From Cordylochernes scorpioides (taxonomy: Eukaryota; Arthropoda; Arachnida; Pseudoscorpiones; Chernetidae): a stretch of DNA of 64,000 nt. The stretch spans positions 71,895,085 through 71,959,084 of the forward strand of contig CP092877.1 in the NCBI GenBank assembly GCA_030710605.1, read 5' to 3'. Below are positions 1-10,756 of this stretch, one piece after another. A program made the position numbers and the translations under genes. Each line of letters opens with the position of its first letter. Positions within the stretch are counted from its first letter, which is position 1. The notes beneath the pieces were generated by a model, which saw nothing but the letters and a program-made list of their open reading frames with translations, searched no databases and was not told where the DNA came from.

Positions 1-341
1 CCCGATAAATGTTTTATTCAAACACTATTCGTTACAATTATAAATTGGCGCCGTGGATGTCACTCTTGTGAAACATCCCGCTCCAAACTTTACATGTACA
101 TTAGGTCAGCTGATATTACCTCCCATCTTCACTGCTAGAGGTGCTGCTCGCGAGCTAAGTAGAATAATTTGAATATATAGTTTTAATAATTGATTTATAT
201 ATTTTTTAAAATAGCCTATCGTCTTCCCGTATTTTTTACCTATGTATGGAAATTTTGGTTTGAATTAGTGAACTACTGCGAATTTGTATACCGGACATAC
301 AAACAAACAAACATACAAACATTCATTTTTATATATATAGA
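1..341 (-). mobile_element. Non-autonomous Helitron, 5' part, cut by the window start
   Basis: On the minus strand the element begins TCTATATATATAAAAATG after an A at 342-343 and runs off the left edge. The body (a repeated GTTT stretch, then a conserved block with GTCCGGTATACAAATTCGC) matches 26733-26940 in the left-arm Helitron. The part nearest the edge matches 51130-51290. The family's 3' end, seen in other copies, is a GGGC/GCCC hairpin followed by CTAG, the CTRR ending expected of Helitrons. There is no coding sequence; Rep/helicase would have to come from elsewhere. Confidence 0.72.
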
Positions 342-893
342 TATGCCGAAACCGCTGTAAGGGTTCACCACTGATGAGCCATACCCTCCCTCTTTCAATT
401 TTTAATCATCACAGGATAAGGGGTGTAGAAATAATCTTGATTATATATATTTTGAAAGTAAACTAGCATTAAAAAATAAGAAGTTTATAATTTTCATCAA
501 TAGATGGTGCTAGGTAATGATGCTATTTCAATTAGAACTTACTTTTTGTCACAACAAGTGAATCTCACAATTAAGTCTGTGATTTGAGATTAAAAAATAA
601 GTTTCCAATTTTGTATAAACATAAATTCCATCCAGATGTGAGAGGGGGCTACACCACAGATGTGAACAGAAGTAGGACAACTCCAGCATTATTATTGCAG
701 AGTTTTACCCAAGATTGGAGGAGAGCTGAGTTCTGCCAGGCAGGTGGGGCCGGCCATCAGACATGGTGGTTAGCTATAAGTAGACCAACATTCCCCAATC
801 ATCAAAAGAGTGTGATGAAGCCAGGCCTATAAAAAGCCACAAGCTCAATGACGCTACTGGGGTGATTGGCAAAATTATATGCTGCCATTAAAA
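342..893. other. Repeat remnants, no gene
   Basis: The first 80 bases (ACCGCTGTAAGGGTTCACCACTG and on) are a diverged copy of the short fold-back family seen at 7310-7450 and 8690-8790. The rest is AT-rich. An 82-codon open frame at 584-832 has no recognisable domain and I do not call it a gene. Confidence 0.5.
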
Positions 894-902
894 CTAAGCA
901 GT

Positions 903-1214
903 TTTTTTTTTTTTTTTGCTTATCCCTAGTACACGTGGTACAGGCCATGATAATCATGGTGGGTAGAAGGCGACTGCTTTTACTCTATGTGCACCAAATG
1001 TCTACACATGTGAAAGCAGTTTGACTTTGCACTTACAAATGTGCCAGAGCACCGTTTGGTTACTTTCACTCGCTGGTGGGGTTGGACTTTTGCAAGAATC
1101 AGGGGCTATGGAGCATTTTTTTTTTTAATCAGAAAAAAGTGCCCAATGTGGGAATCGAACCCGGGTCATAGCAGTCGTAAACCAATGGTTTAGACCCATT
1201 CTTCCACCAACCCC
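903..1214 (-). mobile_element. tRNA-derived SINE
   Basis: On the minus strand the copy starts with a tRNA-like head (AGGGGGTTGGTGGAAG) with a weak A box. A perfect PolIII B box, GGTTCGATTCC, lies at 1151-1161. A unique body containing GTGCAAAGTC follows, then an A-rich 3' tail (901-917 read as T on plus). The 9-base duplication CTAAGCAGT flanks it at 894-902 and 1215-1223, showing target-primed insertion. Other copies lie at 8161-8473, 22449-22752, 40001-40845, 46239-47829 and 60591-60900. The partner LINE is not identified. Confidence 0.85.
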
Positions 1215-1223
1215 CTAAGCAGT

Positions 1224-2999
1224 AACAACCAACAGTTGCATCTAAATCCAGGTTGAAGTCCGTAGCCAAGGAGTGTGTTCTCCATGCTAGGAGCAACCTT
1301 AGTCGACAGTAGGTGTCTCAGATTCTTTTTAACAGAGAGAAGACACAGGGACAGCAGTCATGGTGTCCTCATAGTCTTCATGAAAGTTTTTAGGCGCTGG
1401 GGACAAGAAAGAAGATATCTAATATATATAGAGAGGCAAGAAGCAGGGGAGAGCCAATGAATAAAAGGGACACCATATATAAGAAGAAGGGAGCAATCGC
1501 TCAAGATATTTTCATTTTTGTCTTTTTTCTTATGAATACGGATACACTTTTTTTAATTGTCCTTAACCATATAGGATTGGATCCCAGCCCATGTTATAAA
1601 TCAACTCCTCCACCCCCACATATAAAGCGATTACGAGCTATTGACTGAAGCAGTGCTGTATGGAAGGCGGCCCAAGTACAGAGATGAATGGATGCCAAAC
1701 CAGAGATGAGGCTGCCAAGGGACTTTAACCAACCAGGTTAGAAAGATGGTAGCACTGCTGCTACCTACCAAAGAGTCCGGCAGAATTTTACACCATTCCA
1801 ATTTGGTCCTCTACGTTATTAACTCCTGCCAGACTTGCAGGTGACACCACCGCAATGGTAGACAGACCCCACCCAATACACTACCAAGGCCTACAGTGAA
1901 ACCTCCCATCTGATGAGCAACCACCTCCTGGAAAAATCACCCCTCCCTAAGCAACCACGGTTGTAAAAGTAAAAATGACTTGGGTGACTTGACATAACCC
2001 AACCAACCTCCAATGAGAAGCCATCTCCAAGAGAGACCCCCCAAGCAGGTAGTCCAATATAAAATAGCCTCAAACAAAGTGAAGCTACACTAGAAACACC
2101 TATATCTCTCCTGGAGATGGTCTTTTTTTCTTTTTGGAGATTGGGTTTATAGCGTCAGATCAAGTCTGATTTTACAAAGATGGTCACTAAGGGAGGTGGT
2201 CTCTCCCAGGAGGTTCTACAGTACCATCTAAGAAGAGAGAAGGAGAGCTAACCTCGCTGCCAAAACTCACCATTGGACACCAGCTGTTTCAACTTAAAGA
2301 TGAGGTAATTAAGCCTGCAATGGAACTGGGGGTCCCTTAGGTTTCCTTCGCAGGTGAGAACTGTGGTGGCTAGGTCACATGTCTCATCTGCCATACCTGG
2401 AAAAAAAAAAGAAGAGGGAAAGAAATAAAACAACAACAAGGTATTAGGGGACAGGAAGGGAGGGAGGGGGTGAGACACATAAAATGTAGAAAGAAAGGTG
2501 AAATAGGGAATGGATAGAAATTACAAAAGTTGTTGGCTTTGTAGAGAAATAAAGAAGATGGAAGCAGTTCTAAGCCAATATCTTCCTGCGGAGAGAAATG
2601 CACAGCCACAGATGAAGTCCTCTTCTTTACAGCAAGCCCATATTTGATTGAACAAACTCTTTACAACAATCAAGTCTCCAAGGTAGCGTCAATTTTTTTC
2701 ATCATGAAAAATCACAATTTTAAGAAGCATGCTGCTATAATTTCAAAAAACCATTCTATTCCTTCCTAACACTAGAGAGTAAAACCATTCCTGAGCAAAC
2801 TGTCTGATGGCAAACCCATTACCCACTACCTCGACAACCACCTTTATGCAAATCAAAAATGACTTGTTTCAATCACATTCAACCTCCTCCCTCACATTAT
2901 GGGTGTCTTTCATAGGATGTTTCACAGTATTTAAATATACATGGGTGCCTTATTATAACAGCAACTTGGTTATAATATGATCATTGGTCTCAAGTTTTA
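1224..2999. other. Low-complexity and unassigned DNA, no gene supported
   Basis: Open frames here are 60-80 codons, overlap each other on several frames and show no domain. Several short direct-repeat scraps (for example ctcccagg/aaccacct motifs near 1900-2230) suggest old mobile-element debris. I see no exon with convincing splice sites. Confidence 0.45.
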
Positions 3000-3001
3000 T
3001 A

Positions 3002-3167
3002 CAGTACAACCTCCCTGTAGAAGATAACACCTAGTTTCAGAGCCAAAGTGTCTTTAGGGAGAGGTATCCCCTTACCGGAGAGTTACAAAATAGTAAAAAG
3101 GGTAATTCTGGAGATGCAAACTGTCCTCTTTGTAGAGAGGTGTCCTCTCATGGAGGGTGTTCCACTG
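3002..3167. mobile_element. Tigger/pogo-type MITE (CAGTA...ACTG ends)
   Basis: Terminal inverted repeats begin CAGTACAACCTCC and end GTTCCACTG. TA lies on each side at 3000-3001 and 3168-3169, as expected for Tc1/mariner-pogo insertion. The middle (GAGAGGTGTCCTCTC and similar) is shared with the copies at 6584-6737 and 27267-27444. It has no transposase. Confidence 0.65.
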
Positions 3168-4242
3168 TATTATATAACAGAGTTGAGAGAGAAGCAAACA
3201 AATGAAAGAATGTAGAAATGTTGAATAGTTTGAACCATCAATTCTCAAAGGTAACTCAATAAAAACACCATTGCTGCTCGCAGACAATTCGGATGAAGAG
3301 AGACGCGGCAGCCATTGTAATATACCACAAAGTAGTTTATTTCACTACCTACAACTCTCTTAGTAAATTATCATCATTAACTTATAACCATCTGACAAAG
3401 AAAAATTTTTAACGCTATTTTTCTCTCCTTTAAAAAATATATAATTAAAATTATTTCTATGGCCCTTATCATGCAATGATTCAATTTAAATATACATTTC
3501 TAGAGTCCTAGAAGCATATGTCCATAGTTTGTTCAAAACCCTAATTTACTGTATTCAATAGCAAGTACAACATATACATAAGAATTAAGTCCAATACAAT
3601 ATTGAAGCTGTCTGGAGATTAAAAATGGAGAAACTGAGGGTTTACCACTGATGCCCTTCCTCTTTAAATTTTTAATCATTGTAAGATATAGAGAGGGCTG
3701 TAGATATAATTTTTAGGTATATATATATTTTTTTAAAGAAAAATAGCGCTTAACCCTTTAGGTGCCGGCCGTTTTCAAGGTCATTCCTGATTATTGTTAG
3801 CCTTCAAAAGACACATCAAACTATTCTTCAAATTATTATTATTTTAAATAAACGCTTTTATAATTCATACAAACATATGAAACACAATGCAACAGAATAT
3901 ACGCTTTAAAATACAATTAATTAAATGTCATTAGATTATTTTAAGGAGAAAAGGTTACAATCAACACGATCGCATCAAAACGATACATCGTCTTGCCTGG
4001 TACTTAAAGGGTTAAAATATTTATAATTTACAACTCTCTTAGTACTAGAGAGAATTATTTAGAAGAGAGAGGCAGAAATGGCTGCCTCCCTCTTGCAATT
4101 ACCCAATTCAGTGAGAAATTCACAGAAGACTATAACAACATATTTAATAAGTATACATGTGCAAAAAAGTTACCTTTCCCTCCTTTTAAGAGATACATTA
4201 AAGTAACGAATATACTTATTTCCTCAAAGTTGGCTTTGGTTT
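3168..4242. other. AT-rich DNA with fold-back scraps, no gene
   Basis: Contains a diverged copy of the ACCACTGATG fold-back family near 3630-3700. A segment at 3755-4015 is bounded by inverted AACCCTTTAGGTGCC-like and GGTACTTAAAGGGTT ends (piggyBac-like AACCCTTTA termini are possible). No coding exon is recognised. Confidence 0.4.
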
Positions 4243-4425
4243 TTTTTTTTTCATTGATCCGAATACACAAGGCCAAATCCAAATAAATAAATAGTGAGTG
4301 ATATTTCGGTAACAGCATGGTTACCATCATCAGACAAAAGTACTGAATATAATGATGGTAACAATGCTGTCAATGAAACATCACACATTATTTATTAATT
4401 TGGTGTTTCTAATCTATAATCCAAA
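4243..4425. mobile_element. Hammerhead-like fold-back element (main family), diverged
   Basis: Inverted arms contain TTTCGGTAACAGC and GATGGTAACAATGCTGTC around a short loop at 4330-4350. The outer part ends in ATAATCCAAATTGTACC. It is the same family as 8971-9197. It lies in the stretch left of the inverted-repeat arm, so no second allele is visible. Confidence 0.6.
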
Positions 4426-4904
4426 TTGTACCTTTTCATTATTGATCCTTGAATACATTTTAAAAAATATATTTAATAAAAGGGAGAGGTGCCATTTTTT
4501 TTGCACATGTGTTGACTTTGCTTTGACTTTTCAAAGAAACTGATTCCAAGAAGATAGATCAAACATTATTGATTTACAAGAGAAAGAACAAAATAAAATG
4601 TATAGCATAGTAAACAAACTTATCTTCTTAGCATCTATTTACTTGTGATCTTATACACATACTCTGTGGGAACAATTAATTAAACTTAAAATATATATAC
4701 AACAACATAAATATCACACATTATCCTCTTCCCTTAATACACATGTAACAGTATAACCTCTTAATTCATCCGGCTTTAAGTCAACATTCTTTCAAATACT
4801 CAATTCAACCCAAAAATCTGATCCCTTATAGGGTGTTGAATTAAAGAAGTTGGACGACTTGTATATACATATTGTAATAGAGAAGATATCCTTTAGAATC
4901 CTGA

Positions 4905-5190
4905 ATGTATACAGTCAGTCATACCTCAACTCCACCTTGCCGGTCCCAAGTGAAAGATGAAAAAGGAGGAGGGAGGGCAGTAACAAGCTCACTAAAACCT
5001 GGGCTCAGCTGGCCTGGCAGAGAGTACCCTGTAAGGACTCCTGATCCAAGGATACAAGATGAGCTGCGTCTGTACTCCATGTCAGAAGCGGCTGCACATG
5101 GCATCTGTTCCTCATGTCAGAGGCGACCATTTCATATTGAAGTTGGCCTGCTACTGAGTAGCACTCTGTCTTAATGACAAAGACACAACA
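4905..5190 (+). repeat. Dispersed repeat D (about 290 bp), unclassified
   Basis: The block with CTAAAACCTGGGCTCAGCTG, a GTACCCTGTAAGG motif and a GGCACATGGC region recurs at 30240-30480 and 36450-36680, and in part at 29930-30060. Copies differ by about one base in eight. Apparent open frames on both strands are by-products of its GC-rich composition. I see no TIRs and no poly-A, so the class is open (SINE or a fragment of a larger element). Confidence 0.5.
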
Positions 5191-5394
5191 CATTCTACTT
5201 CAGAGATAAGAAATAAGAAGTCATACCCCATAGTTACCTAAGTGGAGGGGCCATATGTAAATTAGAGGGTCACTAAATGAAGATGGAGTATAGCTGCCTG
5301 AAGTACAGTTTCCAATCCTTGCTTCGCTTCTAAAAATGGCTTCACTTTCTTTTACATCCCATCATGTAATGTCTTTATAGGTCACTAGCTGAAT

Positions 5395-5510
5395 GACCTG
5401 GGCAATGCCCGGGTTTTACCTGAGAGTGATTTCACCCTGAGTGTGTATGTATTAGAAAAAGTTATTTTTATTCAAATACTATTCGTTACAATTATAAATT
5501 GTAATCCTGT
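5395..5510 (-). mobile_element. Helitron 3' end
   Basis: On the minus strand the end reads CCCGGGCATTGCCCAGGTC...CTAG. The GGGC-ATT-GCCC hairpin lies about ten bases before CTAG and the next base outside is T, the canonical Helitron 3' structure. The conserved ACTATTCGTTACAATTATAA block follows. The 5' limit of this copy is not resolved. The same insertion is at 63770-63885, so it predates the divergence of the two arms. Confidence 0.68.
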
Positions 5511-5833
5511 TTCACCCAGGATCTTTTCAAGTGAATGTTTGCCCTATGAATGAAAGAAAGAAGAAGATTTTTCCCCTTATCTTCTCTCTTGAAGAGAGGT
5601 GATAATGTTTTATTTGATTTTGTGGCCTTTTTAAAGCTTATACTAATGACAATCTAATGTAAAATGGAATAATACAAGATATTAATAATAGGAACCTGAA
5701 ATATATCCTATTTATATACCCAATCAAGTGTGTACAACTGTGTATTGTAAGCAAAATGTGTTTGCTATACTATACAAATATATTGTGTCTTATCAAATAC
5801 CTGATTATATTAACTAGCTAGATGGATAATACG

Positions 5834-6000
5834 ATAAAGCACAATTTGGATTATAGTAATATATATAATAATATAAAAAATAAAAATATAAATTAAATAT
5901 AAAAATTATTATTTTTTCTGATGATGGTGACAATGCTGTTGCTGAAATGTCACACACTAATAAATTATTTGGATTAGGTCTTATTTTCTTTTATATTAGA
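5834..6000. mobile_element. Hammerhead-like fold-back element, subfamily with GATAAAGCAC end
   Basis: The extended end begins GATAAAGCACAATTTGG. The core reads CTGATGA, a hairpin stem GGTGAC/GTTGCT, then GAAATGTC. The outer arm ends in GGTCTTATTTTC. The loop region is filled with AT repeats. It is shared with the right arm at 63265-63430. Confidence 0.62.
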
Positions 6001-6169
6001 TGGATAATACATTTTATCGACATTTAGATTTTTTGTAAGGAAAATCGTTTCATTAGTTTCCCAAATATCTGTGTATCTAAAGGAAGAATGAAGCGGCTTT
6101 TTATGAAGGAGATAGGCCTCAAATAAAAGTTTGTCGATTGATCCTTTGTTTGTAGATCCATTGATATGT

Positions 6170-6385
6170 CGTTAAAAAACAAAGGGAATTAAGAGAATGG
6201 CATCTCCTGATTGTACACCTAAAAAGTTGCTGATGGCTTGTGCCATCATTTTTTCTTGATTAATCAATAAAGGATTATTTGGCCAATTCTGGAATAATTA
6301 CAAATAAATGATTAGTTTATATTTATTCTGATAGATGGCCATCAGCAACTTTTAATTGCACGATTAATTTATCAACCCAATTCCA
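6170..6385. repeat. Fold-back repeat B (GCATCTCC...CAGCAACTT)
   Basis: Two inverted blocks with GTTGCTGATGGCTTG and GGCCATCAGCAAC surround an AT-rich middle. The outer ends contain GGCATCTCC-TGAT. Sister copies are at 14225-14465, 21505-21660, 24510-24610 and 33725-33925, with right-arm partners. No TSD was resolved and the class is unknown. Confidence 0.55.
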
Positions 6386-6431
6386 GTACAAATTCACTTT
6401 TATACTATTTTTTACAACATATATACATATT

Positions 6432-6521
6432 GAAAATAAAGAAGGCATTTCCTGACCATGAGCACATGTGCTTTTTAGATGGCACATGTGTTCGTGGTCA
6501 GGAAATGCCTTCTTTATTTTT
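6432..6521. repeat. Near-perfect 90-bp hairpin
   Basis: The left half carries AAGAAGGCATTTCCTGACCA and a GAGCACATGTGC run. After a ten-base loop the right half is the exact complement apart from one or two changes. It is preserved at 62510-62600, where the loop is in the opposite orientation. Both strands therefore show a false open frame. Possible cruciform or MITE. Confidence 0.7.
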
Positions 6522-6583
6522 AATATCAACACCTGACCCACTTATCTTTTTTTTTTTTTCTATTATTTTTTCATATATATATA

Positions 6584-6737
6584 CAGTAGAACAACCTCCA
6601 TGACTGTTGTTAGAGGACACCTCTTTACAAAGGACAGTTTTCACTGTCAAATTTTACATTTTTACTTATTAGCAACTCTATGGTAAGAGGACACTTTGAC
6701 TCTACAACTAGGTGTGCTTTATAGAGAGGTTCTACTG
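6584..6737. mobile_element. Tigger/pogo-type MITE
   Basis: Ends are CAGTAGAACAACCTCC and GAGGTTCTACTG, flanked by TA at 6582-6583 and 6738-6739. The right-arm copy is at about 62298-62445. It is related to 3002-3167. No coding capacity. Confidence 0.65.
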
Positions 6738-7089
6738 TATATACTTCTGAATTTTTTTTATTCCTTCCAAAATTAGATGGAATGGGTAAACATTTTGAAG
6801 CTTCATTGTAACAATCTTAAATGGAAAATTTTGGGAGGAAAAAAAAATGGGAACAAGATGTGAAAATCTGGTTTACTGATGAGAATATGGGAATTGGTAG
6901 CCGACTTGCTACTAGACAGTAGACTTTATCACTAATTAATAAACTCTACAACGATAAAGTAGTGAAGAAATTATTTTGTATGTTGACAAACTTGAAAAAT
7001 ATTTTTGTACTAGTTAGTCTTTAAATGCTTTTATTATGATTATTAAAGAATAGAAACACAAGGTTATAAGACATCAAATCCAAAATAAA

Positions 7090-7240
7090 TAATTGTATGA
7101 TGTTTCTCTAACAGAGTGTTGTTACCATCAGAAAATTCACTCAAGACAGTACTTTTGTCTGATGATGGTAACAACGCTGCTATCAAAACGTAACACATTA
7201 TTATTTGGATTAATACATAATCCAAATAGTACCTTTTTAT
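7090..7240. mobile_element. Hammerhead-like fold-back element
   Basis: Contains TTTTGTCTGATGATGGTAAC followed by AACGCTGCTATC and an AAAACGT end. The inverted partner at 7095-7140 includes a degraded GTTACCATCAGA. Right-arm partner at 61850-61990. Confidence 0.55.
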
Positions 7241-7309
7241 ATTGGCAAATAAATATGTTTATTCAATCAAATATATGCCTTTTTGAATATTTGAAACTAT
7301 TATAGACGT

Positions 7310-7450
7310 GTATGATTCTTTTGAAAATTAAACAATTTCTACTGCCCTTACTGCCTGATGAGCCAAGCCCTCCCTTTAATTTCTCCATTGCAGTAAGGGC
7401 AGTAGAAATTGTTTAATTTTCAAAAGAATCATACGTGTCTATAATAGTTT
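7310..7450. repeat. Fold-back repeat C with about 50-bp perfect arms
   Basis: ATGATTCTTTTGAAAATTAA and the following TTTCTACTGCCCTTACTGC recur inverted after a loop holding CTGATGAGCCAAGCCCTCCC. The loop text matches the CACTGATGAG...CCCTCC core seen at 8690-8790, 23050-23110 and 57430-57500. Right-arm partner at 61610-61760. Confidence 0.6.
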
Positions 7451-7479
7451 CGAAATTTTGATAACAGGTGGCACGCTAT

Positions 7480-8150
7480 GCATCATAATATGCCTTTTTA
7501 TTATCAGAATTATTTAAAGAGACCAACTCCTATAAATACTGAATCTCCTGATGAAGGATATTTTTATATCAATAATAGTAATTTCAGCAGTTTGGTCTAT
7601 TTGTGTCAGCAATTGACTCAAAAGGTATAATTATTTGAGAAGAGAGGAACATAGGACTGAACGTGACTCTCACATATAGTCAAACCTTGCTATAACACTG
7701 TTACTTGGGACTCTCATGTCAATATATAAACTTTAATTGGGATTTGACACTTTAGAATGATATAACCAAGATACTTGAGACCTATGATGTCATAACCAAA
7801 GATACTCTTATAAAAGAGGCTCCACAGTACAATGCAAATTAGGTTTTCTAGTGGCTATATATAAAGGAAAAATGATTCTCATCAAAGGTTTTCAATTCCA
7901 GATTGAGAGTTTCAAGACTTGTTGCAGCAACCTGGGTAGTGTTTACTCTTCACCCCTTATCACCAAACTGTCATTAACTTCTAAAAGGTCATCTTTGCAG
8001 AGCTCATGTCCCCTGATGATGTAACTGAACACCAATGATGGCTAGAGTAAACTAAGAATGGTGATTTATCTTTGTTCTTATATATTAACCAAGAGCTTGA
8101 TGATTGAAGTTAACCACATGTTGGTATCTCAACAACTCACTGATCTCTTG
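7480..8150. other. Intervening DNA, no gene
   Basis: Holds a degraded TIR-type repeat at 7676-7830 (GTCAAACCTTGCTATAAC ... GAGGCTCCACAGTAC) and otherwise unassigned sequence, shared with the right arm at about 60910-61600. Confidence 0.4.
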
Positions 8151-8160
8151 GTAAATCAGT

Positions 8161-8473
8161 TTTTTTTTGCTTATCCCTAGTACACGTGGTACAGGCCATG
8201 ATAATCATGGTGGGTAGTTATAGCGACTGCTTTTACTGTAAGTGCACCACATTTCTACACATGTGAAAAGCAGTTCGACTTTGCACTTACAAATGTGCCA
8301 GAGCCCCTGTTTGGTTACTTGCACTCACTGGTGGGGTTGGACTTTTGCAAGAATCGGAGGCCATTGGAGCATTTTTTTTTTATCAGAAAAAAGTGCCCAA
8401 TGCTGGAATCGAACTCCGGGTCATAGTGGTCGAAAACCAACGGTTTAGACTATCCTTCCACCGACCCCCCCGA
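8161..8473 (-). mobile_element. tRNA-derived SINE
   Basis: Minus-strand copy with a tRNA-like head ending at 8473 and a T-run (the A-tail) at 8161-8168. The 9-base duplication TAAATCAGT lies at 8152-8160 and 8474-8482. The B box carries a one-base insertion (ATCGAACTCC). The same insertion with the same duplication is at 60591-60900, so it is shared by both arms. Confidence 0.85.
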
Positions 8474-8970
8474 TAAATCAGTGAAAAGGTATTATGAGGC
8501 TGTAACCTGGATGATATATCCTGTGACAACATTGATGGAAGAATGCCATCTCTCTATATGTAATTCTACTGTCCTAAAAGCTTATGTCCATAGTTTGCTT
8601 AAATATGAAATTCCACCCTTCAATGTAGCATATATAAGCAGTATGATCCAATACAGATGTTAGAGCTCTAAAGAAGCGGTCTGGTAGATTAAATTGGCGA
8701 AACTGCTGGGAGGGTTCACCACTGATGATAAGCTAAGCTCTCCCAATATTTTTTCATCACAGTAAGGACAGTAGAAGTTTGATTGATGTGTTGAATAAAC
8801 ATTTGCGTCTTAATGTTTTCATTTGCTCTATATAGATGGTGCGTTATAGCTTTATAAAAAAACATCAATGGGTCAGTTTTATTCCAGAATAGTAGCAGAA
8901 CTAGAGGTGTCCAGATGGAAGAAATTTTGGGTTTGTTTTAACACAGTGCCTATTGACTAAAAAATATGAC

Positions 8971-9197
8971 GATAAGGCACAATTTGGATTATAGATTATA
9001 AACACAAGGTAATAAGACCAAATACAAATAAATAAATAGTGTGTGACGTTTCGGTAACAGCGTTGTTACCATCTTCAGACAAAAGTACTGAATGATAAGA
9101 CCAAATAAATAAATAGTGTGACGTTTCAGTAACAACGCTGTTACCGAAACGTCACACACTATTTATTTATTTGGATTTGGTCTTATTACCTTGTGTT
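8971..9197 (-). mobile_element. Hammerhead-like fold-back element with 13-bp TSD
   Basis: One end is extended (GATAAGGCACAATTTGG...) and the other short (...ACCTTGTGTTT). The 13-base duplication TAAAAAATATGAC flanks it at 8958-8970 and 9198-9210. Inside are inverted copies of the CTGAAGA-hairpin-GAAACGTC core. A DNA MITE of the Tc1/mariner type would give TA, so this duplication points to retrotransposition. Right-arm partner at about 59880-60098. Confidence 0.75.
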
Positions 9198-9369
9198 TAA
9201 AAAATATGACATTATCATTAGCAATATTAAAATAAATTTGATGTCAAATTCTTACAACCACTAAATGAAAAAAAAAAAATCAGAATTATTGGGATTGGGG
9301 GGAAGAACAATAGATGCTAATTTCACATTTTGTTAAATTTTGATTTCTAAAAGACTCTCCCAGAGTGCT

Positions 9370-9790
9370 GGCTATATAATACTGAATCTACACTTTCAAA
9401 GAACACATTTATAAAATGTGCAGTTCCAACAAGAGCATCATTATGATTCGATTAGACACTTACTGAAGAACTCCCCCATTACCTGCTTAATTGTACAGCC
9501 CTTGATGCAAAGAGGAAGGCCCTATATGAACAAATTAAATGTACCAACACTTCACCCTACGTATTGCTTTCAAAAATATCAGCAGACAAATATAAGGCAA
9601 TAGCTTACTATAATTTTTTCAGATCATCATTATGTAAGGACCAGTAAACAATTGAATGACTTTGAGACAAAGACTAAAGTCAGTTCAATTTCTATGTAAA
9701 TAACACAAGAATGATTATTACCTTACCCAATTGGGAGAATCTGTATGGGGCAAGTCCCTAATAAAGGCTTTTGTGTGTGTGTGTGATTCG
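9370..9790 (+). mobile_element. Non-LTR retrotransposon 3' end with (TG)n tail
   Basis: The C-terminal frame at 9465-9647 is followed by a short 3' UTR with GGGGCAAGTCCCTAATAAAGG and a (TG)n microsatellite tail at about 9773-9786. Similar UTR endings occur at 12560-12650 and 37490-37560, so several members of one LINE group sit here. Right-arm partner, reversed, at about 59290-59700. Confidence 0.68.
9465..9647 (+). pseudogene. LINE reverse-transcriptase C-terminal tail, 5'-truncated
   Basis: This frame gives 60 codons beginning EELPHYLLNC and ending at TAA. The H-Y-L-L-N-C run is the second half (H-X4-C) of the C-terminal zinc knuckle found in many LINE ORF2 proteins; the first half and all catalytic domains are missing. 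Residues such as YNFFRSSLCKDQ form the last part. A different frame of the same stretch looks longer but has no family signature. The copy is dead and shared by both arms, where it is the minus strand at 59460-59640. Confidence 0.6.
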
Positions 9791-10086
9791 ACAGTGAGCA
9801 CTAAACATAAAAGTTATTTGACCCTGTTACTTGTGGTCATCCATAATCCTCGGGAGATTTCCAAATGAGGTGATCAAGGTACATAAAGTTCCAGACACCA
9901 TGAAATTGTTATGAAACATTTATCTGACCCCATTCCCACGGCGGCCTACCTTGATAACCAAAACTAACCTGGTTCTCTGGAAATCTCTACATCTCAATCC
10001 ATCCATTATTCTAGGGCCCCCATTTTGGATAGCCATCTAAGTTTTCTATCACACTTTGAGCATCAATGAAGAGAGAAACAAAATAA

Positions 10087-10231
10087 CAGTTAAACCTCTC
10101 TATACCGCCCGATTTTAAATACGTAGTACGATGCGATTTACATTAAAAGTGACCTGTCTATAGCACCCCCCTCTCTATAGTACTCTATTTTGGTGAGTCC
10201 CAAGAGGGAGTGCTATAGACAGGTTTAACTG
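10087..10231. mobile_element. Tigger/pogo-type MITE (CAGTTAAACC ends)
   Basis: Ends are CAGTTAAACCTCTCTATA and its inverse CTATAGACAGGTTTAACTG, with TA after the right end. The interior reads TATAGCACCC / GTGCTATAG. Partner in the right arm at 58875-59002. The poly-C stretch at 10167-10172 is shorter there. Confidence 0.68.
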
Positions 10232-10239
10232 TACTTGGA

Positions 10240-10590
10240 AGACACAGGGAAAACTATACCCACACAATTATAATGAAGAACTCTCCCCATTGTTGTAATA
10301 TTATTTAAGAATTGGTTGGTTGGCAGTATATCTCACACATGTAATTAACACCTCTATAACAACAAACAGCCATTATTTGAAAGGATGGCAAAAAAACATC
10401 AGTTGTTTATTATCAGGAGAATCACAAACCACAGAGTAACAACATATTAGATAAGAAGGAAGTAAACATTTCTTTTGTTTACTTTCTACCTATCCTCAGC
10501 AGTAGTAGGGCAGCTGAATTTCTATCAAGTAAATTCTCAGTGGGATTGGCTTCATTTAAAAGGTGTAGTATTCTCCCTTTCACTTTATAA
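10240..10590. other. Single-copy spacer between two MITEs, no gene
   Basis: No repeat or exon recognised. The right arm keeps it with few changes (58520-58870). A 78-codon frame there is not open through the left allele. Confidence 0.45.
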
Positions 10591-10595
10591 TAATA

Positions 10596-10756
10596 CAGTT
10601 AAACCTGTCTAAAGCGCCCCCTCTAAATAGCACCTTCCTCTCTATAGCGCCCAATTTTAAACATTAAAATGTTAACATTTTACATTAAAAGTGACCTGTC
10701 TATAGCACCCTATTTTGGAGAGTCCCAAGAGGGGGCGCTATAGACAGGTTTAACTG
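10596..10756. mobile_element. Tigger/pogo-type MITE (CAGTTAAACC ends)
   Basis: Starts CAGTTAAACCTGTCTAAAGC and ends CTATAGACAGGTTTAACTG, flanked by TA at 10594-10595 and 10757-10758. It is the same family as 10087-10231, only 365 bases away. Right-arm partner at 58353-58513. Confidence 0.75.

Noticed and set aside
1139-1214. Functional tRNA gene
   Set aside because: The B box is good but the cloverleaf cannot be completed. The segment is the head of a SINE with duplications and an A-tail.
8971-9197. Tc1/mariner-type MITE with TA duplication
   Set aside because: GATAAGG...CCTTATC ends first suggested TA duplication, but several copies have longer, 13-base duplications outside these ends and the short arm lacks them.
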